Assembly (NCBI GenBank): GCA_045837725.1
Contig: JBEWZL010000123.1
Span: forward strand, 372,001-436,000
Source of the DNA: Vermamoeba vermiformis
Taxonomy: Eukaryota > Tubulinea > Echinamoebida
DNA: 64,000 nucleotides
Direction of reading: 5' to 3'
The translations under genes and the position numbers were made by a program. Numbering within the stretch: the stretch's first letter is position 1; every line of letters begins with the position of its first letter. Below, in pieces: positions 11,831 to 23,962 of this stretch. Below the pieces are notes generated by a model. The model ran no database searches. It saw only the letters and a list, made by a program, of their open reading frames with translations, and was not told where the DNA came from.

Positions 11831-13119
11831 ATGATTTCGTGGCTCGATTTGCCGTTCGAGACCACAACTCAAATCCTCCGCAAATCTTTTGAGGATTTGT
11901 AACATGAGTTATTGTCTTATCAGTCCTGTCCTCTCCTCCTTCCTACTCTTGTCGTGTTCACCACATCCAGTTTTGAGTTAATTTTTATGTAACTAACTAC
12001 TTTATTAGCGTTGAATTACGAAAGACTTTATCTCGCAGTGGCTCCAGACATTCCTCAGGTGTATTCGACCTTCGTGGAAGCAAGGTACGTCATTTATTTT
12101 CGAATCTGCAATATTTTGCTGTTTAAGCTACAGAAAATACCGCCAAATTGCCGTCATAAACAACTATGAATCATTTATTCTATATTCTGTTAATATTGGG
12201 ATCGCACAATCTCCGCACGTCGGTCTCAAAGTCAACCCTGATCCACGCCCGAAAGTGTCCGGCTAAATACTGACGTTTCGTTTTAGTCACCAAGCTCCGA
12301 ATCCCTATCAACCGAGACTACACCCCGCGCTAGTATTGACGTGGATCAAGTCCGCGCCAAGGAGCAACAAGAGCGAGAATTGCAACAGAAACTGCAACGC
12401 GAGGCTGACGAGCGAGCAAAGCAAGAGAAAGAATTGCAAGAGAAGAAATTGGCTGAACAAAAGGCTAAAGAAGCTCAAGCCGCCAAAGAACGCGCCGAAA
12501 GAGAAAAACAAGAACGCGATCGAGCTCAAAAAGAGGCCCAAGAGAAAAAAGAGCGCGAAGCTCGTGAGGCCCAAGCTGTTAAAGAAAAAGGGGGAGGCGG
12601 GAGAGAAGCAGAGGAGAGCACCAGAAAGCGAAGGGAGCAAAGAAAGAACAAGAGAAGAAGAAAGCAACGGACGCTCAAGCCAAAGACCAAGCCAATAAGG
12701 AAGCTGCTCTACGAGAAGCTAAAGCCCGCGAAGAAGAAGCTGAACGAAGACAACGCGAACAAGCTGCCAAAGAAGAAGAGGCCAGCACTCAACCTCCTGA
12801 CGCTGAACCGACTCAAGTAAGCTCCAAATATATCACAAATTGCCTGTTTAACACTTTTTAGGCAAATTACAACGTTGTCATTACATGGTCGAATGAAACT
12901 GTGGCATCTGACAAGGTCTATGTTGCCGGTACTTTCTCATCCTGGCAAAAGGTAGAAATGACCAAGAAGAGCCCAAATACTGCTACCCTCGAGCTTAACC
13001 TCGCACCTGGCGCATATCAGTACAAATTCGTTGTTAATGATGATTGGAAATGCGATCCGAACCAACCTACCCAAACCGACGGATCTGGTAACGTAAACAA
13101 TCAGATCGTCGTTGCTTAA
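11831..13119 (+). CDS. Coiled-coil protein with C-terminal CBM48 (AMPK-type glycogen-binding) domain
   Basis: Start at 11831 gives MISWLDLPFETTTQILRKS. Exons 11831-11898, 12009-12084, 12287-12816 and 12862-13119 join in phase apart from one offset. The middle exon encodes a highly charged Glu/Arg/Lys/Ala coiled coil. The last exon is a complete AMPK1_CBM/CBM48 E-set fold: VVITWSNETVASDKVYVAG, FSSWQKVEM, then PGAYQYKFVVNDDWKCDP. Such domains bind glycogen or mediate protein contacts. Exon 3 is 530 nt long, one short of a codon multiple, and the frame before and after about 12585-12680 differs by one; the A5G5 run at 12585-12594 is a likely site of a missing base. The coiled coil is clearly related at DNA level to that of the convergent gene at 13327-15093. 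Confidence 0.8.
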
Positions 13120-13326
13120 GCTAAACGCATTGCTAAGCACCTCCATAATTCCTTCTTTTATTTATTGTTGTAATTAGTTAAAGCTGGCTAGATTAGATAA
13201 GTAGATCGGATCCAAATGTTTTGCTTTACATAATTTATTTTGGTGTATATTACAATCCTTCTTCTACGAGACAGGTTGAATTATTTAAATATTAGCATTA
13301 AGGCGCTAAATTAACCTTATGACATC

Positions 13327-15093
13327 TTATTTCAAATCTTCCAAGATTTTGTTCAAACTAGCAACGGTCTTAGTCAATTCGCTGTTCAATTCGGTTTGTT
13401 CGTGCAATTGATGCTTAAGGTCCTTGCTTTCAGTCTCCAAGGTGGCAAGTTTAGACTCGATCTGTGACTTGGCGGATTCGAGAGTTTCTAATCTGTTCAA
13501 CAAAGCTTGCAATTGAGCTTGGCTAATCGGGCCTTGGTCGCTAGAAACCAAAACGGCTTGTTTAGTCAATGCTTCGGCCTGCTCTAAGCGTTCTTGAAGT
13601 TCTTTGGCCTGCTTGGCTTCCTGCAACTCTTTTTCTTTTCGTTCAGCCTCTTCTTCGCGAGCCTTAGCTTCTCTCAATGCAGCTTCGCGCTCCTCTTGTT
13701 CTTTAGCCGCTTGAGCTTCGCGTGCAGCCTGTTCTTGCTTCTCGTGCTCAAGTCGTTCTCGTTCCTGACGCTCTTCTTGTTCCTTCTTTTCGCGCTCTTG
13801 TTTCTCACCTGCCTCGCGCTCTTGTCGCTCACGCTCTTCTTGCTCTTGACGTGCTTTTTGTTCTTGTTCTTCACGTTCTTTAGCAGCTTGCAACTCGCGC
13901 TCTTCGCGCTCTTTAGCCTCTTGAGCTTGACGAGCTTCAGCTTCCTTTCGCTCTCTTTCAGCGCGTTCTTCTTGCTCGCGCTTTTCTTGTTCTTGACGTG
14001 CTTTTTCCTCGCGTTCTTTAGCCTCACGTTCTGCACGTTGTTTTGCTTCGCGTTCAGCATCGTCGTTAGAGGACTTGACGGGCGATGTGACGGTTGAAGA
14101 TGAGCGAGGAATTTCGCTGCGGATTTAAATTAATGATTTGTACGCAAGCCAAAATTGAAAATTTAATGAAGATTTTCTTGGGTTCTAAATGCCAACAGAT
14201 CGACGTCAAAAAGACGTTTATACGTTCTAAATACGCAAATATATACGAATATGTTTATGCCGTTTTCTTATAGTCCTATCCTCCCTCTCAAACGAATCTC
14301 AAATGGATCGCAGCCAACTCAGTCGTGTTCACCTCAAACATTTAGTGTAGCGAACTTACCTGGTGCCCAATAAAGGACCGCTGTAGCTGGAAGAGTTGCT
14401 GACGTGGCGACCAAGAGCGTGAATGCAGTGGATTACTTGGCCCAAGTTTTTAGCCTCGTACAGATCGACGGTCCTAAAGTTCACAATTAGCTTATTTAGC
14501 TCACAGAATAACTGCAGTATACTTACATGAACTGATCAACTTTGTTAACGCCCAAAGCAGCGCAACCTTTCAAGAAGAAGCCAATATTTTCCTGATCGAT
14601 CCAAATTAATATTTGACATTATTTAAAATTGTGGTTTGCTTATAATTCGCGAGGCAATTTCGCAGTGCGTACCATCATCATAAAGGGTGTCTTTTGTTTA
14701 TTAATCTTCTTCACGAGACCAGGGCGAATCTTATTCATCAAACTGCAATACAAAAATGTTAGCGAAGCTTGATCTATCATATTTTGGCTTCAATATACAT
14801 ACTTGCAGAGAGTTACGCCGTCCTTCAAGTCGTCGTGGAAGTTGTTAATTTTTTCACCAGTAACAGCCTCGACCCAAGCGCGAGTTTCAGCTTCAATTTG
14901 AGCGTCATACTTGGCATCTTGTTTAGCCTTGAGATCTGCGTCCAAACCTGCGATATAAAATTAGGATAATTATATTCGGCCTGTAAATGCGCATTAGCAA
15001 GCGATTTAAATTTGGATCTGTCAAATGGCAAACAAAATATCTTTCGGCATCTGTCTGAAACGACTTACCATAAACGGGTCCGTGGTTAGCCAT
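13327..15093 (-). CDS. Calponin-homology (CH) domain protein with long coiled coil
   Basis: Start at 15093 reads MANHGPVYG, followed by an intron. Several short exons encode one calponin/transgelin-type CH domain: RAWVEAVTGEKI, FHDDLKDGVTLC, LMNKIRPGLVKKI, then ENIGFFLKGCAALGV and DLYEAKNLGQVIHCIHALG. That is the normal order for an actin-associated CH domain. After a Ser-rich linker comes about 200 residues of Glu/Arg/Lys/Gln coiled coil, ending in a regular leucine heptad segment (LQALLNRLETLESAKSQIE) and stop at 13327. The likely role is actin cytoskeleton binding or bundling with coiled-coil dimerisation. The frame is intact. It converges with the CBM48 gene, leaving 207 nt between stops, and shares coiled-coil sequence with it. 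Confidence 0.88.
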
Positions 15094-15285
15094 GGTTTAA
15101 TAAGTTGCGATAAGTGTTATGTGCTTAAATAGTAGAATATAAATACAAAAAAGAATCTTGTTCACACAAGAAGATTTTTCTCTGGTTCGAAATTTTGAAA
15201 TGGTTTGACCGCAAAATAGTTCGGCAGGTATTCGTTTGTAGTATCCTAAAATCAATATAAAGTGCACCATTAGACAAAACAAATT

Positions 15286-16619
15286 ATGAAGATATTTTTT
15301 GCGTTGTTCTCAATTTTGGCGCTCAGCGCATCTGCGCAGTTATTGGATACAGTCTTGAACACGTACCAATACAGCAACTATCGCGTACTTAGTAACGATG
15401 GCATGTTGTTATTATTATGGACGCCTAGCGAGACTTCAATTCAGTTTGCTGTGGTTGGTAGAATGAACTACCCTGGCAATGAGCATTGCAAAAAAGACGG
15501 CTGCTGGATGGGTACTGGATGGTATGTATAATACTATTATTATAGTAAGAATAGATGCGTAATGTGGCGTAATTTATTTTTAATTTTTTTGCGCGTGGAT
15601 CTAAAATTTTAAATATTGTAGGAATCCTCAAGGCACAGCAGGCAATGTCATGATTGGATCGCGTGTTGTGATGGGTAAATATTAATATTATTATTAATTT
15701 TAAGCATTTGTTTTCGTCAACGGCAAATTTTTGCAATTTCGATACTTTATTTTGAGGCCAGATCTTGGCAAAATTCTCAAAAATAACATCTTAATGAATC
15801 CACATAACTTCAATAACGAAACTATTATGATTAACCATCGCGTTGATTCTATTATTCTCAATCCGGCTATTTTTCGACGGTCGTAAAATTGAACTTAATC
15901 GAATCGATGCCTATTATATTATTAATTACTCTATGCAGGACGCTTCCACCCTAATGGCACGGAAATGGTTGAAGAACGCCAGATCTCAGGACGAGATGTG
16001 TCGCAAGTAGCTCTAACGACCTCATATTTCACTGCAAGCTCAATCAACTTCGACGGGGACTATATGATCGTTCAGTTCACTCGTCTTCGCGCAGATCCGC
16101 CTGTATTGGCGGCAAATAGCTCGATCTGGTCCTGCATGTCTATGCGCCCGGACATTTTTGACCTTGCACGTCACGGACCTAATTACGCCTCGACGCAAAT
16201 CAATTTAGGTATGTCATAGTATATAATTACGAATTTTTAATTGTTTTTGATAAGTTCGAACTTGAATCCGAAATTTAATTATTTAACGGGAGCTAATAAT
16301 AGTGCAATTTTTATATAAAAATATACGGATTATTAATGTATAACGTTATAAAGATACTGGAGATGGTGCTATACCAGTTACTCGCTGCAGTAGCGAGAAT
16401 TGCATTAACGGTTCGTGCACGGATTCGTTGCAGTGCACTTGCAGTGCCGGCTGGGCAGGCAGCAAATGCGATACTGCTGCAAGCAGCCCTACTTCTCTCA
16501 CTCCTACTAATAGCCCTACCTCCTCACCTACTGGCAAAACTTCTGGATCGACTCCTTTGGGCGTAATTTTGACTTGTTCGTACGTTGCCTTTGGAGCTGG
16601 TCTCTTGTATTTTATGTAA
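15286..16619 (+). CDS. DOMON-EGF cell-surface protein, probably GPI-anchored
   Basis: MKIFFALFSILALSASAQ is a signal peptide. The next exons read like a DOMON (heme/sugar-binding beta-sandwich) domain: LLLLWTPSETSIQFAVVGR, WMGTGW, then the short exon NPQGTAGNVMIGSRVVMG and a longer exon with FTASSINFDGDYMIVQFTR. A single EGF-like repeat follows (CSRENCINGSCTDSLQCTC, GWAGSKC). The tail is Ser/Thr/Pro-rich and ends in a hydrophobic stretch (VILTCSYVAFGAGLLYFM) running straight to the stop, typical of GPI attachment or a very short anchor. Four exons; the introns carry clear GT-AG ends and phase is kept. Function unknown; adhesion or surface redox roles are possible for the family. Confidence 0.82.
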
Positions 16620-17193
16620 TAGAATATTGTTAATAATAAAACAAGTGTCGATCGGTGAAACAATTGTCGTGTCACGACGTGTAATGCACAACTGACGCAT
16701 CCGTTACTTGTAACCACCAATTTAATGCGTTGTACTGACATATGTGCAAAACATTTACTCTCATAATATTACATTATATACTCGTATAAGGTCACGTTTC
16801 GTTCAGTAGGAATCATTTTACGGATTTAGAAGCGCTAATTAGATCCGTTCAATCGTTGCTAGTTGTCGATCAGCATACGATCTAAAGATGCCGTTGTAAA
16901 AATCATTATTGATAAAGGCCGTACCGGATTAATCGCTAAACTAGCGCGTGACATCTAGTCAAACAACCTGTCCCATTAGGATCTAACAGGACAAAGCTCG
17001 CTGACACGGCTTTAAATCTGTACTCAAGCTATGATATACACCCGGAAAGTATCTCCGACGCAGGTATATCTCTATTTCAATCGAAAATGAGACCGGCTTC
17101 GAAAGATTTTTTCGGTGATTGTATTTTTTGAATTGATTATTCTATTTATATTTTGAATGGTGCAACACACCCCTTCGTGTTGTGTCTAATAAA
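16620..17193. other. Intergenic region
   Basis: 574 nt between two plus-strand genes; contains the 3' UTR of the DOMON gene (AATAAAA near 16635) and the promoter of the SecG-type gene. A minus-strand open frame (16346-16741) overlaps the DOMON gene and is a shadow. Nothing else recognised. Confidence 0.4.
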
Positions 17194-20100
17194 ATGAGTA
17201 CAGAGAATGGTACAAGTCCACGACCTGGTGGACCACCACCAATGAATAACGTATCCGGTCCAGGTCCAAAGAAGGCCCTCGTCAAATCTGGGCTAAAGAA
17301 GATGCCAGCAAATATGAAACAGCCTCCTAAAAATAATATTGGTCCTAAACAACCCATTCCGAACCCTCAACCCGTCACATCTGGTGAAACAGTGAACGAA
17401 AGTGACCCAGCACTGGAGAATAATAAAAATAAAATCAAAATATTCGAGCAAGCGGCTCAGGCAGAGTCAAAAGCAGCCTCGACTACAACGGCGAAAATAC
17501 CACCCAATCCAGCATTACAAAGAGCCGTTTCAGCGAGTTTCAAAAAGACCGGTGTAATCCCTTCAACGAATCCACCTCCAGCAAATCCCAAAGCAAATAC
17601 AGGACTTAATTTAGTATCACCTCGATTAAATAACAGCGCACCTGCACAGCCTGTATCGCCTCACAGTCCGAAGGTTGAAAATGCTAATAATTCCACCCTC
17701 GAATCTCCAAAGGTTAAAGTGGACCCGAATTTTGTAAAGAAAGATCGTCCTTTATCATCTCATAGCAATAGTGAAAAAGAAGGCGATAAATCACCTCACA
17801 CGAGCAATCAAAATACGGAACGATCGACATCGCGAAGATCAAGCTCGGCCAGCTTGCCTTTAAGCAACGAAAATACCGACAGAGATGAAGATTCATTTGC
17901 CATCGATAAGGCGATACCAGAAGAAGATTCTTCAAGTTCCGAATTGGAAGAGAAAATCGAAGCGGATGAGGCCCAGACGAGGATGCTAGAATCGTTTAAA
18001 GCCCAAACCGGTGAGAATAAGCCAGTTGAAGAAAAGAAGGCTCTAAATTTGCCAGTAAATAATAAGCCACGAGCACAATCAAAAACTGTTCGAAGGGTAA
18101 GAACGATCTGACAAGAAATTCGCTTAGTTCGTTCTAATATTAATTTAATTATTAGCTTGAGAAAGTACCGCCAGTATTAGAGGAGGATTTCGAAGATGAA
18201 TGGTCAGAGTTTCCAGTCAAGTAAGAAAAAAAATATTTACCTATTATTAGGGCCGGTCCTGATCTTTTAAATTTATCTGCAGCAAATACACCTTTAAAAT
18301 CATCCAAGAACCTGATGAGTATATTATGCCCGGTGAATGTGTAGCAATTCGAGTAAGTCCCCTTTTTGGTCTCGTACTTTTGGATGTGCTCCCAGCTCGA
18401 AATTATTTTCCCGCTCGCCGATGAATTGCTTATAATTACTAATTCATCATCAAATATGACGTCTATAATATATTTGAATTTATTATATGACCTGAAACGA
18501 TTTTAATGTATGATTTTCCATAAAGGTTCGAATATGCGAGGACAAATCAAAAGAGCACAAAGTAGCAGTGGCCATGTTATACAGATACGAAGGCGATAAC
18601 GGAATTTTATTCCAAATTAAGCTCGAGAACGAAGCCAAGTTTTATTTGTTGATTCGCCTTGTCATCGATGATGAGAATCATTTGGTGTTGGCTCGCAAAG
18701 GTAAGAAAAAATCGCAAAATGTCTTCTTATACAAAATCCTATAATATACAACCCATTTATAGCCTTGACTATGCTTGACATTTATTCTGATTATTTTCTG
18801 CGGTTAGATCCGGCGGTCAAAGAGTATGATCGAGTAATTGAAACACAAGAGTATACCAAGGCCAGAGGCTCGGGATATTATCGACCTAAATCACAAGCAG
18901 TCTATAACTCTATTGGCGCACTTATCGACAAGAATGATTTGATGCTCTACTTGAAAATCGCGCAAAGGTCACCGGTTGAGAACACTGATGCCGCGCCCAA
19001 ACCTTACAGAATCTTATTGAACGCGTTAAATCAGTTCAATGCCTCCGACCACTGCGTCACAAGAAAGATTCTGGCCGTTGATCGAATTACCCGAAACACA
19101 AAACAGGCCCGAAAAGAATTGATCTCGTTTTTCCGATCGTTCGATCACCGAAGCTCAGAAATGGACGACAAATTGACTGCACTGGAGAAAACTACCGTGC
19201 CCGCGGAACAAGAAGAAATCATGAAAGACATCACCGAGTTGTTGTTCAAGGCTTCAAAGGAGAACCTTCGCAAGCAGTACTTTAACGGCAAAACTCTGCT
19301 GCATTATGCGTGCATTTTGGAAGCAAAACAATACGTCGCTTATCTGCTCAGCAAGTGCGATGCCAACGACGTCAATTTGTTTGACATGAACACTCGTGGA
19401 GCGCTATTTTATGCCGTTGAATCAGGCAACAAAGAGTAAGTCTAAATCTCATATTAATATAGTTTACTAAAATCTATCGTAGTATTGTTGAGATGCTGGT
19501 GACTAAAGGCGCCAATGTTTCATGCAATGATACACGAGGGGAATCAATCCACAACGTCGCGTTGCGGTTGAACAGAATTGAAGTCTTGCATTACTTGAAC
19601 GAGCGAAACAAACCGGCGACCACTTCGGTGGCTCAATCGCTCACTGAGACTCAATTGCACGATGCAGCTCAGAACGATAACGTGGAAGAACTGCAACAGC
19701 TGTTGTCATCTAAAAACAGCAACGTCAATGCTAAGAACATTCTCGGTGCTACTTCACTGCATATTGCTGCTTCAAAGTAAGTCAGTCGTAATAATATAAC
19801 CTCGTATTCTAACACTCTCAGGGGTTCGTTGACCGCTATCGATCAACTTTTGAATGCCGGTGCCAATCCTAATGAAAAAGACAACGATGGCTCGACGCCT
19901 TTGCACCAAGCAGTTGCCTCGGGCAGACTCGATATTGTGACTGCGCTTCTCAAGGCTAAAGTAGATGTCAATGCCAAGGACGCCACGGAAGCAACTCCGC
20001 TGAACCTTGCTACGATGCAGAAACAAGACGAAATTGCGTTGTTATTGCTCGAGCACGGCGCTGATCCGAACATTCCCAACGAACAAGCTTTCACTCCTTT

Positions 20101-23100
20101 GCATTACGCCAGTGCCTACGGTGAACTTAAGACTGCTAGCGCATTGATCGAGCGAGGAGCCAACATCAAAGCTGTCACCAAGGAAATGTCAACACCGCTT
20201 CATCAAGCCGCGTTCAATGGTCACGCTAACGTCGTGAAACTGTTGATAGAAAAAGGAGCTGAAATGGAGTTTGGCAACAGCAAGGCATTGCACTTGGCTT
20301 GCTTCAATGGACACGCCTCTGTGGTCAAGATTTTGCTCGAGAAGGGCGCCAATGTAAATTGCACTGACGAAGAGCTTTCAACTCCCTTGCACAAAGCAAC
20401 GTACAATGGCCACGTTGAGTGTTTGAAGATTTTAGTCGAACAAGGCAAAGCAGATCTGAACTGCAAGGACGCGGAAGGTGCTACACCTCTCCATAAGGCT
20501 GCATTCTCAGCTAAGGATGAGTGCCTGCAGTACTTGTTGGCACAAGGCGCTGAAGTTGACTCCGAAGACAACTGTCAAGGAACATCACTTCACAACGCTG
20601 CTTTCCGAGGTCATGCTACTACCGCTGAAATGTTGATCAAAGCCAAAGCAAACATCAACAAAGGTGATGATCGAGGTGCTACACCACTCCACTTGGCTGC
20701 GCTTGGCAACGGTCTGGACTGCCTCAAATTTTTGATCAAACAAGGTGCCAACGTTGAGGCCGTTGATGTTGGTGGCATGACTCCCTTGATGTACAGTGTT
20801 GGTCACTTGGAGATCGTCAAATTCTTGTTAACGCAAAAGTTGGACGTTAACCGAACTGACAAGAAGGGACGAAGTGCTCTGCTACATGCCATAGTCAAGC
20901 GACACGAAGAAGTCGCGAAAGTTTTGATTGAACACGGTGCTGATCCCAACAAGAAGGACAACGAAGGACGAATGCCAATCGAGCTCGTCTCGCCTGCCTT
21001 CAAGGAGATCATCAACGATGCTGTCAAAATGCGTCAGAAAGGTGCTTTCGACGAAAAGACTCAAGCCAAGTTCGCCGAAGCCGTCAAGCGATTCAATGCC
21101 AAGCCTAAGACTGGTGTCGAGTACCTCATTAGCGAAGGCTTGGTGGACAAGAACAACTTTGCTCAAGACATGGCCTTCTTCTTGCAAAAGGAGAACGATA
21201 ACCTGTCACGCAAGGTTATGGGCGACTACCTTGGCACCAAGGAGAACTTTGAAGTCCTCACAGCATTTACCAACAGACTCAACTTCGAAGGCATGGAGTT
21301 CGATCAGGCTTTCCGTGTCTTTTTGACCAAGTTCCGCTTGCCTGGTGAAGCTCAAATGATTGATCGATGCATGCAACGCTTCTCGGCCCGATACTGCGAA
21401 AACAATCCAGACTTCTTCCCCGACGAGGACACTGCCTACATGATTGCTTTCTCGTTGATTATGCTTCACACGGACGCGCACAACCCGAACGTGAAGGATA
21501 AGATGACGAAGAGTCAGTTCATCAAGAACAGTCACGGTTTTTGGGCTGGTCAAGACCCTCCACAAGATTTCTTGGAGCGAATGTACGATAGCGTCGTTGA
21601 GAACGAAATCAAGCTTGATAGCGACGATCTGGTCGTCATCGAGAAGAAAGGATGGCTGAAGCGACAAACCGACGGTCGTAACAAGAAATGGAGCCCGCGG
21701 TACTTTATCCTTAAAGATCAAGTGCTCTATTACTATAAATCGCAAGAAGACAGCGACAACCCCAACGGCTTGATTCCTTTGGAGAACGTTGTTGTGAAGC
21801 CTCGTGAAGAAAAGAAGAAGATCGTTCGATTCGCTTTGGTTGCTGCCGACGGTGGACCAATCAAGTCCTGCAAGATGGAGAAGGGCAAGTTGATGCAAGG
21901 AAACCACAAAGAACTCTTCTTTACTGCTGAAAACTCGAAAGACAACGAAGAGTGGATCGAAGCTATCAGAGGTAGCATTGCCAACAATCCTTTCTACCAC
22001 TTGATTACGAAGCGTATGGAAGAGCTCGCGAGCGCAAAGTCGACGAACGCTGCGGTCAACTTCCAAGAGATCTACGACCTGGCTCTGTTGTGCCAATCTT
22101 GCGCGTCAGGAGATGAAGCAGCCATTAAAGACACCTACGGACCGTACGTGCTCGTGGTCGACCAAGTCATGGGCATCAAATTCATGGTTATCACGAACGG
22201 AGACTACAAGAGAACGCAGATCGTATTGACAGGTAAGGGACAATTTTGTTTCCTAGCGGAGGTGATGCTCGGGACTCGAAAAACGGAATTCAACGATGGG
22301 TGCATGGTGCACTTGGTAGCACGTCCGCTTCGCATGCGGGAGGTACGGGGATCGAAGCCCTGTGCATCCAACATTTTTTTTATTTTTTCGCAGCCCAGTA
22401 CCATAAATTCTTCCCGCCACCTCCGCAGCTACCGACAAAACTCGATTTGATACCAACAAATTGTGTTATAATTGGGGTTGATGCAGAAAAAAAGCACTCC
22501 TAATTGAGTGACAAACCTAATCGCCAGTCCAGTCTGACCCAAACTTTCTTTTTTTTACCTTTTTTGCTACTTTCTCTGATATGCTCGTACTAACGCACGT
22601 TGTAGGTGATATGTTTGACGAATCTGGCCTCAAGGCGTCGCAGCTTAGCGATCCGAGCTTCGACTTCAAAAACTTCTTCAAGATCGAGACCATCGTCGAG
22701 CAACTTCAGAAGGCCGTTGAAAGTCACTTGCTCAAGGGCTACGCTCTTCAACTTATCGGTCACTCGTTGGGCAGCATCATCTCGGTGTTCTTGGCGATCA
22801 AGCTCCAACAGAAACGATACAAGGTTACCAAGATCGTTAACTTTGCGCAGCCCAACTTCATGCTCGAGCAAGATGCAAGCACCCTTCGCACGCTCAGTGT
22901 AATGCGCATCGTTGACGTGAAGGACCCGATCTATGACACGTTCAACGGTCACATCCACGTTGGCTACCAATTAAGTTTGGTCGGCAAGAGCGCTTACTGC
23001 TTCGAGAACAAGATGGACTTGCACTCACTGTCATCGCCCACTGTGCCCATGAACAACAATGGCACTGCTCTGACCCGCGAGAGCAAAGACGTTCAGCGAC

Positions 23101-23303
23101 CAATGACATCCAGCGCTCCTGGCGGTAAAACACGCACCTCGATGGACAAGCCAGCAGGTTCTGTCTCGAAGAAAGAGAAGAAGGTTAATCTTGAAGAGCG
23201 AATACTGGTCCATAAAATTGAAAGCTACTTGAAGAACCTCAAGCACAAGCTGAAAGGCGCGCCAACAGCGATCCAGCCTCGCGACTTGAAACAACACCTG
23301 TAA
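17194..23303 (+). CDS. Ankyrin-Sec7-PH protein (SecG type) fused to a class-3 lipase-like domain
   Basis: ATG at 17194 (MSTENGTSPRPGG); the frame upstream opens only through GTG. About 1,750 residues. Order: Pro/Ser-rich disordered region (1-300); an unassigned region with LFQIKLENEAKFYLLIRL; about 15 ankyrin repeats (19260-21000); Sec7 domain (21180-21620) with catalytic glutamate finger FRLPGEAQMIDRCMQRF and ARF-GEF signature LIMLHTDAHNPNVK; PH domain (21640-21990; GWLKRQTDG, NKKWSPRYFILKD). After an intron of 373 nt (22233-22605) the frame continues into an alpha/beta-hydrolase region with LIGHSLGS, Asp in VDVKDP and His in DLHSLS, a plausible Ser-Asp-His triad. Dictyostelium SecG has the ankyrin-Sec7-PH order. 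The lipase part could couple ARF activation to lipid hydrolysis. The last intron has a TACTAAC branch site (about 22589) and contains a tRNA gene. Confidence 0.9.
22298..22370 (+). tRNA. tRNA-Ala (anticodon CGC)
   Basis: A 73-nt cloverleaf with no intron. Acceptor stem GGGTGCA/TGCATCC; D stem GTGC/GCAC with loop ACTTGGTA; anticodon stem TCCGC/GCGGG with loop TTCGCAT, anticodon CGC at 22331-22333; five-base variable loop; T stem CGGGG/CCCTG with loop ATCGAAG; discriminator A at 22370. The third acceptor pair is G.T (G3:U70), the hallmark identity element for alanyl-tRNA synthetase, which supports the anticodon reading. CCA is not encoded. Position 54 is A instead of the usual T, a small deviation. 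The gene lies within the last intron of the SecG-type gene on the same strand. Confidence 0.93.
22374..22381 (+). terminator. RNA polymerase III terminator of tRNA-Ala
   Basis: A run of eight T begins four bases after the tRNA discriminator base, the usual Pol III stop signal. A second T6 run follows at about 22383-22388. Confidence 0.85.
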
Positions 23304-23962
23304 GTTGATATCTCCCTTTTGCACATTATGTACTCCTTATCGATGTGGATTATTATACTTTAATTGTACTTTTTGAACTTGTAATACATGTACCATAGCT
23401 AATAATATTTAAATGTGATAACTGAACGCACGACGAAGCAAAAAAATGCCTCGTCCTTGTTTGTTATTAATAAACACCACAAAATCACATATAAATTCGT
23501 GACTGTAGTGATAAAGATATGCGTAACGGTCAGATTGCAATTGTTGATCGCGTTGCGGAACTAGATGTGAATTAGTTCGAATTTAGCTCATGACCCTCAG
23601 TGCAGTAATAATCCCTACAGTATTGTGGTGGTTGATTCACAAATGAATATTAAAAGGAAGAAACAATCTCGCGGGTCGAGGTGCTGTTTTATTTTGGCTA
23701 GCAAAATTCATCAATTTTGACCGGCAAAAGCAGACAAGTATTCCCAACGGTAGAATTTTTTAAACTACAGTGCATTTGTTGATAAGATAGCCACTATATT
23801 TATTTATTTTTAAGCTTTATTAGTGTTTAGAGTGGAGAGAAATTGAAAGAGGAACAAACAGAGCGGATTTCCAATTTTTACACCTTTCGGAGTTCAAAAA
23901 ATAAACAAATAGCGCCAATAAAATAGAAATAATATAATATCGTAGAACGACATCAACACAAT
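23304..23962. other. Intergenic region
   Basis: 659 nt between the SecG-type gene and the RapGAP gene. AT-rich; an AATAAA-like signal near 23468 probably serves the upstream gene. No open frame or RNA structure stands out. Confidence 0.4.

Noticed and set aside
12308-12667. Long open frame opposite the CBM48 coiled coil, Leu/Phe/Ser-rich, membrane-like
   Set aside because: It is the antisense of Glu/Lys/Arg-rich codons, which reads as hydrophobic Leu/Phe/Ser; no start or splice context.
13594-14097. 167-codon hydrophobic frame on the + strand
   Set aside because: Shadow of the CH protein's coiled coil, for the same compositional reason.
21206-22096. 296-codon frame on the minus strand
   Set aside because: Lies entirely opposite the Sec7-PH exons, has no domain, and the sense strand is clearly coding.
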